A DNA stretch of 9,570 nucleotides. Origin: Candidatus Hermodarchaeota archaeon. GTDB taxonomy: Archaea > Asgardarchaeota > Hermodarchaeia > Hermodarchaeales > Hermodarchaeaceae. A program made the translations under genes and the position numbers. The notes beneath the pieces were generated by a model. It did not search any database, was not told the DNA's origin, and was given only the letters and a program-made list of their open reading frames with translations. The stretch spans positions 1 to 9,570 of the forward strand of contig JAEOSA010000065.1 in assembly GCA_016840595.1 (NCBI GenBank). Reading direction: 5' to 3'. Position 1 is the stretch's first letter, and the number at the start of each line of letters is the position of its first letter. This document shows positions 1-5,496 of the stretch, one piece after another.

Positions 1-503
1 GAATAAGTATTTCCCAAGAGTCGATGGAGGAGGAGCCATTGTTTGTCAGAAAGGGCAAAGGGTTGCAACGCAGAGGTCAGAAGATCTATGTAGGCATCAA
101 CTTCACTAAGGTTTTCAGGATCCAGTGGGTTGATTCGGAGATTATAGCCGAGGGTATAGAACTGGCATTCCGGTGTGTATTGGGCAAGGGGGCGATAGGT
201 GTTTTTTCGTGTGATAATTAGATATGTGAAGGCGTGTCGTGAAGTTTCGAGGGCAATGCGTTGATTAGTGTGCGAACGAGACTTGTATTCGCCAAGTGTT
301 AAGAGGCCAGCTGCCAAATCATCAAATCGTAGGCCAACGGGATTTTCAGTTTGCATTGTTTCGGTTTCAAAAGTATGGCCAATATTGAGATCTGATTCTA
401 GGTTCTCTGGGATGACAAATTCAGCTGGAATAGAGCTGCCTAGCCCCTTTGCTAGGAGTGGCGGAACCCGAAGGAAGAGGCGAACAGATTCCGCCCCGGT
501 TAG
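1..503 (-). CDS. HerA/VirB4-type ATPase core lacking a P-loop, reached by -1 shift; runs off left edge
   Basis: This is an open frame of about 167 codons with no stop, running off the left edge. It has no convincing start of its own and continues the 309-residue upstream protein in the -1 frame from CTA at 503-501. The first residues (LTGAESVRLFLRVPP) fit the linker before the ATPase core in VirB4/HerA proteins. Further family landmarks follow: LGEY, a short IALETSRHA segment, LIITRKNTYRPL (the usual 'flvi.p.k.eyr.l' strand), FYTLGYNLRINPLDPENL, and a helix with DAYIDLL. The oddity is that the family has a P-loop (GxxxxGKT/S) between the RH segment and the LII strand, while here they are almost adjacent, so about 25-30 residues are missing. 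No P-loop is seen there in any frame. Walker B and later motifs would lie outside the window. It may be a pseudo-ATPase or a decaying gene. Family assignment is by motif reading only. Confidence 0.62.
439..456 (-). promoter_or_regulatory. Second small hairpin after the frameshift stem
   Basis: CCTAGC (456-451) and GCTAGG (444-439) form a perfect 6-bp stem with the loop AAAGGG on the minus-strand RNA, three bases after the first stem ends. AAGG in this loop could pair with CCUU in the first hairpin's loop, giving a possible kissing interaction. This is weak evidence that both belong to one stimulatory structure. It lies within coding sequence, so chance is possible. Confidence 0.3.
460..495 (-). 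promoter_or_regulatory. Stem-loop 7 bases downstream of the slippery site
   Basis: In the minus-strand mRNA, GGCGGAA (495-489) can pair perfectly with TTCCGCC (466-460), leaving a 22-base loop. Seven bases (502-496) separate the stem from the slippery heptamer, within the spacing typical of -1 frameshift stimulators. The stem is short (7 bp, five of them G-C) and no folding energy was calculated. Confidence 0.45.
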
Positions 504-1429
504 AAAAAATGGGGAGGTTTTCCTTGGAGGAGGAGTGATCGGATTCCATCCTCTAATTCTGTGCCTGTGAGTCGGCGGAGTCGAATATGGGGATAAGCTG
601 TTCGAAAAGCGATTTGGAGTGTTTGGAGGTCGTGCTGCACTTGATTAACAAGCACTTCGTCAGGTGGACCATCATATAGGGTTGACACGTCTCGACGTGT
701 ACCGAGTAGTAGTCGGGTTTTCCACAACCCTCCCTTTCGCCAAGCAAAGGCAGCTTGTTGGGAGGGATCAAGTGTGCTGAGAGTATCTTGTGCTTTTTCG
801 GTGATAGCGTGGTGGGTGAGGAGTGATTGGTGAGGAATGGGGGCATGGACTAAGGCATAGAAGAGGGGGACGTGAGCACTATATACGGCGCGGATAAAGG
901 CTGACATGTTGCCCCGAATTCCCATGGGAACTTTGTCGACGACAAGCAGTGCTGTAGCGGAGTTGCCGCCCTTGTGAGCCATAATTACAACATCTTGAGA
1001 GGGAGTGAGAAAAAAATCAACATCTGCTAGTGGATATACCTGAAGGTTTTCTGTTGATGAAGGGTATGCTAGTTTCCGAAATGCTTTGTATACAGTTTCT
1101 CGAATACGTGGGAAGAGCAAGATGGTGGTGATACCTTGGATAAGGAGAAAGATGCTAAGGGCAGGGATTAAACCGATTATGAACTGAAGTGTGAATGTTA
1201 TCGCACCATTGATGGCTAAGATAAAAATCCAGAGTGGCCAAGAACTTGATTTTGATTCTTCGTTCGCGCTTCGCCAAAACCACCCAGCAAATCGCATTTC
1301 TTTTTGAAGCGACCCTTTGGATCGTTGTCGTGAAGGAATTCGGGGAGTAGAACCTGCTTCGGAAGTTCGCGTTTGATTGGTGGTTGTTTCAAACCATGAA
1401 TCTGTATTTACAAACATCGCTGTTTTCAT
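500..1429 (-). CDS. PrgI/VirB4-like N-terminal membrane protein, likely 5' part of a frameshifted ATPase gene
   Basis: This is a 309-codon frame that starts with ATG 2 bases after the stop of the preceding gene, so it is probably translationally coupled. Residues 1-63 are polar and Ser/Thr-rich. Two membrane helices follow at about 66-86 and 88-107, as in PrgI-like modules. From about 128 comes a soluble alpha/beta domain (LQVYPL, then ALLVVDKVPM, then NMSAFIRAVYSAHVPL) resembling the N-terminal domain of VirB4/TraC and archaeal HerA-like membrane ATPases. The frame ends at GKPPHFF with TAA directly after a T6C run. The -1 frame continues with LTGAESVRL, exactly where the family would continue into its ATPase core. 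The intact product would therefore be a long membrane-anchored ATPase-like protein, and this frame alone would be its N-terminal half. The assignment rests on pattern and context. A stand-alone membrane protein is the alternative. Confidence 0.7.
   Translation of the reverse strand: MKTAMFVNTDSWFETTTNQTRTSEAGSTPRIPSRQRSKGSLQKEMRFAGWFWRSANEESKSSSWPLWIFILAINGAITFTLQFIIGLIPALSIFLLIQGITTILLFPRIRETVYKAFRKLAYPSSTENLQVYPLADVDFFLTPSQDVVIMAHKGGNSATALLVVDKVPMGIRGNMSAFIRAVYSAHVPLFYALVHAPIPHQSLLTHHAITEKAQDTLSTLDPSQQAAFAWRKGGLWKTRLLLGTRRDVSTLYDGPPDEVLVNQVQHDLQTLQIAFRTAYPHIRLRRLTGTELEDGIRSLLLQGKPPHFF
503..509 (-). promoter_or_regulatory. Candidate -1 ribosomal frameshift site (T TTT TTC)
   Basis: Read on the minus strand, the zero-frame codons CAT TTT TTC TAA contain the heptamer T_TTT_TTC, which fits the X_XXY_YYZ rule for simultaneous slippage by two tRNAs. 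The zero-frame stop TAA (502-500) follows at once. After slippage, the next codon is CTA, in the frame that carries the ATPase-like domain. A single base lost from a T7 run, as a sequencing error or a real mutation, would give the same picture. Confidence 0.5.
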
Positions 1430-1431
1430 CC

Positions 1432-1932
1432 CTAGAGTGATAGTATAAGAAGAAACCCGAGTCCAAGACCGGTTAGCAAATAGAAGAATGTGGAATAGGT
1501 CTTAGATTGAAGAAGGGAAGGGAGTGCTAGAAATGGAAGCGGAAAGAGTATTGGAAGGAAATAAATCCCCCAAACATTGGTGAAGGGTCTAAGCAGATAA
1601 CTGATGGTTAGAAATGTGATTAGAAATATACTTCCAATACAGGTGGCTAAGGCAAAACGTGTAGATAGCGATTTCACAGGAGGTTGTTGAGGATAGGCCA
1701 TTAAGTATTGGGGACCCGGTTTTTGAGGTGCCCTGATAGGTCGTCCGTTGATTGTATTTTGTTGAAGATTTCCCGACGGGTGATTCGAGGGTTGGAAAAC
1801 GATAAACATTTGTGACTTGGATCTAAGTTGGTTATTTTTTCGTGAGTTTCGATAGACACGACGTGCAATCAGAATCTCGATGAAGAAAATAAAGAGGATT
1901 ACAATTGCCAAGGAATTAAACGAGCTCTGCAT
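1432..1932 (-). CDS. Small membrane protein with about four helices, unknown function
   Basis: I do not recognise this family. From the ATG at 1932 it encodes 166 residues. A hydrophobic helix begins almost at the N-terminus (LAIVILFIFFIEILI), followed by a basic stretch (ARRVYRNSRKN) that suggests the next loop is cytoplasmic. A polar, Gln/Pro/Asn-rich region of about 60 residues comes next. Three hydrophobic segments close the protein: one at CIGSIFLITFLTISYLL, one around IYFLPILFPLPFLALPSLL, and one at the very C-terminus. An in-frame GTG at 1971 would add 13 polar residues. Neither start has a clear ribosome site, and I prefer the ATG because it places the first helix in a usual position. 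The gene lies 2 bases upstream of the VirB4-like gene and likely shares its promoter, so it may be a membrane partner of that protein. Confidence 0.68.
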   Translation of the reverse strand: MQSSFNSLAIVILFIFFIEILIARRVYRNSRKNNQLRSKSQMFIVFQPSNHPSGNLQQNTINGRPIRAPQKPGPQYLMAYPQQPPVKSLSTRFALATCIGSIFLITFLTISYLLRPFTNVWGIYFLPILFPLPFLALPSLLQSKTYSTFFYLLTGLGLGFLLILSL

Positions 1933-2074
1933 AGTGAAACACACTTTCTTAGGTTTTTGATTGATCAACACCTTAGGGGTTCTTCCGTGAAGCTCGCGGA
2001 TTTTGGTTTGTTTATATGCATTATGGTTAATTTCTCAGGCGAATAGTGAAGACGAAATCATAGTTAGTGAAAAC
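1932..2074. repeat. Three copies of TAGTGAA in the divergent promoter region
   Basis: TAGTGAA occurs on the plus strand at 1932-1938, 2044-2050 and 2065-2071. The two right-hand copies extend to TAGTGAA(G/A)AC and start 21 bases apart, about two helical turns. They lie just upstream of the plus-strand TATA-like box. The left copy overlaps the likely ATG of the minus-strand membrane gene. This could be an operator for a local regulator; no such regulator is visible in the window. Confidence 0.3.
2010..2017 (-). promoter_or_regulatory. TATA-like box for the leftward operon
   Basis: On the minus strand the sequence reads ATATAAAC within TGCATATAAACAAACC. A transcript starting about 25 bases downstream would begin near 1989. 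That leaves a leader of about 55 bases to the ATG at 1932, or about 18 to the GTG at 1971. Confidence 0.4.
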
Positions 2075-2075
2075 A

Positions 2076-2087
2076 CATAAAAAATAC
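2076..2087 (+). promoter_or_regulatory. TATA-like box for the SWIM helicase gene
   Basis: The AT-rich stretch CATAAAAAATAC lies 53-64 bases before the ATG at 2140. A start about 25 bases downstream would give a leader of roughly 30 bases. No strong ribosome site precedes either the GTG at 2131 or the ATG at 2140. Confidence 0.35.
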
Positions 2088-2139
2088 CCAAAACCTGCCG
2101 CAATTTGATGATTCTGAATTCGGGTTTGATGTGTTTTGG

Positions 2140-4362
2140 ATGAAGCCTACCCCTCTAGGAATTGAAAATAATCGAAGCTCAAAGGATACACTGAACGGAG
2201 TCAACCAGAAAATCCATCCTGACATTACAGAGATTCTAATTGCTGACGGAATTCGGTTACTCCATCCGATACAAGTCAAGGCTTTGGATGCGGGGGCATT
2301 AGATGGAGAGAACTTTCTTGTATGTTCTCCCAGCGGTTCAGGGAAAACCCTCATCGGCGAGTTGGTTAGTGTTCATCAAGCTTTGGCAGGTCGGAAGGCT
2401 CTTCTTTTAGTTCCTCTTCGGGCCTTGGCAAGTGAGGCATTTCTTCGGTTTCAAAGTCGGTATCGAAAACTCGGGTTAAACCTTGGGATTTCGACAAGTG
2501 ATTACTCGACAGAGCCTAATGATCTTGCGAAGATGGATATAGCTATTCTCACCTATGAGCGATTTGATTGGTTGTTACGAATGGAGCCGGAATGGCTTGA
2601 TAAGGTGGGTGTTATTGTTATTGATGAGATTCATAATATCGCGGAGCGAGTACGTGGGCCACGCCTCGAGAGTTCGATTACGAGGCTTCGGCACATCTTA
2701 CCTGATGTTCAGATAATCGGATTAAGCGCGACCATTGGTAATCCGAAAGAGTTGGCTTCTTGGCTTGGTTGTCATCTTATCTTTTCGGATGAGCGTCCGG
2801 TTGAGTTAAGGCACCGGGTCATCCTTGCTCGTAAATCCTTACATAGTCTAGCCCGGCTGGTTCGAGCATCTGTGATGAAAGGAGGACAGGTTTTAATTTT
2901 CACACCTTCGCGTCGAGAAGCTGAAAGGATTAGTCTTACGCTGGTTAATGTAGTTAAACCACTTCTCTCTTCCCTTGAACAGGAGGAATTAGCGAAATAC
3001 TACGAGCTCGCCACATTAGGAGATGATGTCGCACCCAACCGCGAAAGACTAGCGTCACGTTTCAAATTTGGTGTGGCTTTTCATCATGCAGGGTTGGATG
3101 TTGCTTCACGACGTTTCGTTGAGGACTTGTATCAGAAACGCCTTCTCAAAGTGATTTGTTGCACAACAACACTAGGTGCTGGGATTAATACACCGGCAAG
3201 GTTGGTTGTTCTTCTCCAACCTCTTTTTGTTCCGGGTAATCAAAATGAAGAATATGAAGTAAGGCATCTGAGTGCGAATAGGGTTCATCAAATTTTGGGT
3301 CGAGCAGGAAGACCAGGCAAGGAATCAGTTGGGTTTGCAGTTCTTCTAGCCAGCACACCTGAGGAGAGCGAGAGAATTCAAGAATTATATTTCCATAATT
3401 TCGACGGAAAATCTAGTCCGCTCTATAACCGTGTAGAGAGCCATCTTTTCTCCATTGGTTCTCTCCGAGAACAGGTGCTTGTTCTCGCTGCCCAGTCTTC
3501 AGGCACCTCCATAAAAGAAATCGAAGCCTTTTTTGAGAATACTTTCTGGTGGCACCAAAATCAAGGAAAAAACCCAAAATCGCGGCTTGAACAGCTCATT
3601 AGTATTGGTTGCCTTGATGTCGAAACGCTTCTCTCGACTCAACAGAGATTGAAATCCAACGGAAAGAATAGAGAGAGAACAGCACAACCTTTGGATAAAA
3701 TGCCAGTTGAACTTACCCTTCTTACGAGTAATCGAATTGAAGGACGTATTAATGATGGAGGCTGGTTTACTTGTGCGTTTAGTGATTCTGGACCGGTTTG
3801 CAGTTGTCGACAGCATTACAATAATCAGAGCCTTTGCTCCCATCTTCTTGCTTTGGCAAGATTTGCAGTAAGCCAGTATCCCCAATATGCTCGTGAAATA
3901 ATCCCGCGAAGTATGAAAGAGGAATTTATCCTTGATTATCTTGAACGCAGTGCTCTTCTAGTTCTCCGTGATTCGCGATATTTTGCTACGGATCTTGGAC
4001 GGTTAGCAGTCAAATTGTATGTTAGACCTACTACAGCCCTTTGGATTAAATCGCGACTTCCTGTAATTGCAACAGGACCCAGTTTCATCGATTCGGTTAT
4101 CCAAGGGCTACAGTTTGAAAGTGATTTTTCAAAACCGTCACGTCTTGCTCGCAGTTTGGGAATGCTTGTGGAAAAACAGGGTGCATCTTTGATTGAAGCC
4201 GCCCGAAAAGGCGATGTCGAAATCGGGGATTTGGAAACACTGCTTCATACGGTAATTTGGTTGGCAAAAACGATTATCACCATTGCTCAATTGACAGGTA
4301 ATGATGAAATAAGATTAATTGGCGAACCTATCGTAGAAGCATGGGAAAGTTACATTAGTTAG
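2140..4362 (+). CDS. Ski2/Hel308-like superfamily 2 helicase with embedded SWIM zinc finger
   Basis: This is an ATP-dependent nucleic-acid helicase acting in the cytoplasm. Numbering from the GTG at 2131 (743 residues), the motifs are: HPIQ at 45-48 (Q motif), PSGSGKT at 67-73 (Walker A), VPLRALA (Ia), DEIH at 165-168 (II), SAT at 199-201 (III), LIFTPSRREAE (IV), FHHAGL at 317-322, TTTLGAGINTPA (V) and QILGRAGRPG at 387-396 (VI). A winged-helix-like region and the typical Hel308/Ski2 segment TDLGRLAVKLYVRPTTA (620-636) follow. Between them lies a SWIM finger with C557, C559, C569, H571 and A574. Length is close to Hel308 (about 700), with the SWIM region as the extra part. I chose the ATG at 2140; the GTG at 2131 adds three residues. 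Motif VI (RVHQILGRAGR) differs from typical Hel308 (YHQMAGRAGR), so it may be a separate Ski2-like family. RNA and DNA substrates are both possible. A convergent radB ends 2 bases away. Confidence 0.9.
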   Translation: MKPTPLGIENNRSSKDTLNGVNQKIHPDITEILIADGIRLLHPIQVKALDAGALDGENFLVCSPSGSGKTLIGELVSVHQALAGRKALLLVPLRALASEAFLRFQSRYRKLGLNLGISTSDYSTEPNDLAKMDIAILTYERFDWLLRMEPEWLDKVGVIVIDEIHNIAERVRGPRLESSITRLRHILPDVQIIGLSATIGNPKELASWLGCHLIFSDERPVELRHRVILARKSLHSLARLVRASVMKGGQVLIFTPSRREAERISLTLVNVVKPLLSSLEQEELAKYYELATLGDDVAPNRERLASRFKFGVAFHHAGLDVASRRFVEDLYQKRLLKVICCTTTLGAGINTPARLVVLLQPLFVPGNQNEEYEVRHLSANRVHQILGRAGRPGKESVGFAVLLASTPEESERIQELYFHNFDGKSSPLYNRVESHLFSIGSLREQVLVLAAQSSGTSIKEIEAFFENTFWWHQNQGKNPKSRLEQLISIGCLDVETLLSTQQRLKSNGKNRERTAQPLDKMPVELTLLTSNRIEGRINDGGWFTCAFSDSGPVCSCRQHYNNQSLCSHLLALARFAVSQYPQYAREIIPRSMKEEFILDYLERSALLVLRDSRYFATDLGRLAVKLYVRPTTALWIKSRLPVIATGPSFIDSVIQGLQFESDFSKPSRLARSLGMLVEKQGASLIEAARKGDVEIGDLETLLHTVIWLAKTIITIAQLTGNDEIRLIGEPIVEAWESYIS

Positions 4363-4364
4363 GA

Positions 4365-5090
4365 TTATTTGGGATCTTCTTTACTGCGTAGTTGAAACCC
4401 GGTTTGGCCTAGTTCAGCTAATATGCGTTGAGTTGTGGTTTGGTTTCGATGTTTGATAAGCATCAGGCGATAGGTAGGGCTAGGCGTTTCTGCTCGCTTA
4501 AGTTGAATTTCCATCGTTGCGTAACGACTGATTGCATCACCACCTACAGGTCGGTTTTCTCCTTCCCAAGAGGAAACCTGATTGATAGCAAGAATTACAA
4601 GATGGTGCTGCTGGGCTAGTCCGAGTAACCGTGGGAGTTGATATTCAGTTAGCTCACGGTACAGGGCAATCGCATTTTTGGGTGTCAACCGGCGACGGTA
4701 CAGCCCGGTTATTGGGTCAATGATGACTAACCGAATTGTGGGGTCGAGAAAAAGATGGAGTTTTGTAATGAGCTCACTTTGTTCCTGAAAGGTTCTTGGA
4801 TGAAAGACCGTCAGTCTGTCAGTAATCTTTGATGATCCCTTTGCTAATTGGAGGAGTCGACGAGGACTGTAACTACGATCACAATCAATGATAAAGGAAC
4901 CAAGTTCTTGTTTCGACAGATGGAGGAGGGCTTCCATCGCTAGTGTTGATTTTCCACTTCCAGCCGAACCAAAGATGTGAGTGATTCCACCAACTGGAAA
5001 TCCTCGAAACGCTTCGTTGATGAACCCACTTGTTTCGAACAAAATAGAAAAATCATGGTGATTTGTAGGGTTAGTGGAGAGGGATGGCAC
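4365..5090 (-). CDS. radB: RadB-like RecA/Rad51-family ATPase
   Basis: This is a RecA-fold recombination ATPase of 241 residues, consisting of the core only. It lacks the N-terminal helix-hairpin-helix domain of RadA, which fits RadB (about 220-240 residues). Visible motifs are PVGGITHIFG leading into Walker A GSAGSGKST at 41-49, the strand FIIDCD at 66-71, Walker B LVIID at 121-125 followed by PITGLY, LAINQV at 167-172 before the DNA-binding loop region, and PVGGDAISRYATMEIQLKR near 181-199. All are in the order and context seen in RadB. RadB is a RadA paralogue regarded as a recombination mediator. The start is GTG at 5090, supported by GGGAGG 9 bases upstream. The gene overlaps the zinc-ribbon gene by 20 bases and ends 2 bases from the convergent helicase. 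A KaiC-like ATPase is the main alternative and less likely, because the length and the C-terminal GGDAISRY match RadB. Confidence 0.85.
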   Translation of the reverse strand: MPSLSTNPTNHHDFSILFETSGFINEAFRGFPVGGITHIFGSAGSGKSTLAMEALLHLSKQELGSFIIDCDRSYSPRRLLQLAKGSSKITDRLTVFHPRTFQEQSELITKLHLFLDPTIRLVIIDPITGLYRRRLTPKNAIALYRELTEYQLPRLLGLAQQHHLVILAINQVSSWEGENRPVGGDAISRYATMEIQLKRAETPSPTYRLMLIKHRNQTTTQRILAELGQTGFQLRSKEDPK

Positions 5091-5496
5091 GGATAGTGTC
5101 CTCCCGTTTTTCTAGAAATCCTTCCGCTGTGAGAAGATCAATGGCTTCATGAACTTGCTTGGGCAGAAGCCCCGAGTCGATACACTGTTGGAAAAGTTCA
5201 TGGAGCGGAAGCCATTCAGGATACTCAGATCGATGACTTCGGAGTATCTGAAGTACTTGTTTCGCTGGGTTTTGATTCTCACCCATTTGGGTAGGCTTGA
5301 CCATTCCATGCATCGTATACTGATATTTTTGAACTATGTGCTGTGCAGCTTTTGATGACTCGACGATTACTCCATCAAGCTTATGGAGTAACACCTTGGC
5401 ATTACAGCGAGGACAGTAATTTCGATGAGTCCCTTCGGGAACATATGTGTACTCTGCACATTCAGGACATTGGACGACCTTGTACTTTCGTGCCAT
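5071..5496 (-). CDS. DUF1922-like zinc ribbon plus winged-helix protein
   Basis: This 141-residue protein has an N-terminal zinc ribbon with C10, C13, C28 and C31 (CPEC and CPRC). The context KYKVVQCPEC then YTYVPEG resembles the small archaeal DUF1922 proteins, including the following segment with SSKAAQHIVQKYQ. Residues 62-78 look like a flexible linker. Residues about 78-138 look like a winged helix: VLQILRS, then LPLHELFQQCIDSG, then VHEAIDLLTAEGFLEKREDTIRAIP, which reads as two helices and a wing. The likely role is nucleic-acid binding or a scaffold for the RadB partner; this is inferred, as DUF1922 has no established function that I know of. Its ATG directly follows the TGA of the large surface-protein gene. 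GTGAT six bases upstream could serve as a weak ribosome site. Its end overlaps radB by 20 bases, so the two are surely cotranscribed. Confidence 0.8.
   Translation of the reverse strand: MARKYKVVQCPECAEYTYVPEGTHRNYCPRCNAKVLLHKLDGVIVESSKAAQHIVQKYQYTMHGMVKPTQMGENQNPAKQVLQILRSHRSEYPEWLPLHELFQQCIDSGLLPKQVHEAIDLLTAEGFLEKREDTIRAIPLH
5100..5105 (-). promoter_or_regulatory. Ribosome-binding site deciding the radB GTG start
   Basis: GGGAGG lies on the minus strand inside the end of the upstream gene, 9 bases before GTG at 5090-5088. It matches the archaeal anti-Shine-Dalgarno core. It supports GTG as the start and independent initiation within the overlap. Confidence 0.7.

Noticed and set aside
26..534. 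GGAGGAGGAG near 26-35 and near 525-534 as plus-strand ribosome sites or a repeat
   Set aside because: Both are the complement of Leu/Pro-rich minus-strand codons (CTC and CCT runs) and no plausible plus-strand gene follows.
24..570. Two plus-strand open frames (24-221 and 268-570) over the left edge
   Set aside because: They lie opposite the minus-strand frame that carries clear HerA/VirB4-like landmarks; their own translations show no recognisable domain and no ribosome site.
553..846. A 97-codon minus-strand frame overlapping the VirB4-like N-domain
   Set aside because: It is out of frame with the domain-bearing protein and its translation has no family features. The frame that continues the homology past 503 is a different one.
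2009..2020. GTTTATATGCAT as a plus-strand TATA box for the helicase
   Set aside because: It would start transcription near 2040, about 100 bases before the helicase ATG; the box at 2076-2087 is better placed, and this one fits the minus-strand operon.
2064..2354. A 96-codon minus-strand frame over the helicase start
   Set aside because: It is antisense to the Q motif and Walker A coding region and has no domain; the helicase frame explains this stretch.
3499..3885. A 128-codon minus-strand frame inside the helicase
   Set aside because: It is antisense to the SWIM region, whose plus-strand Cys/His motif is convincing; the antisense translation looks like non-coding shadow.
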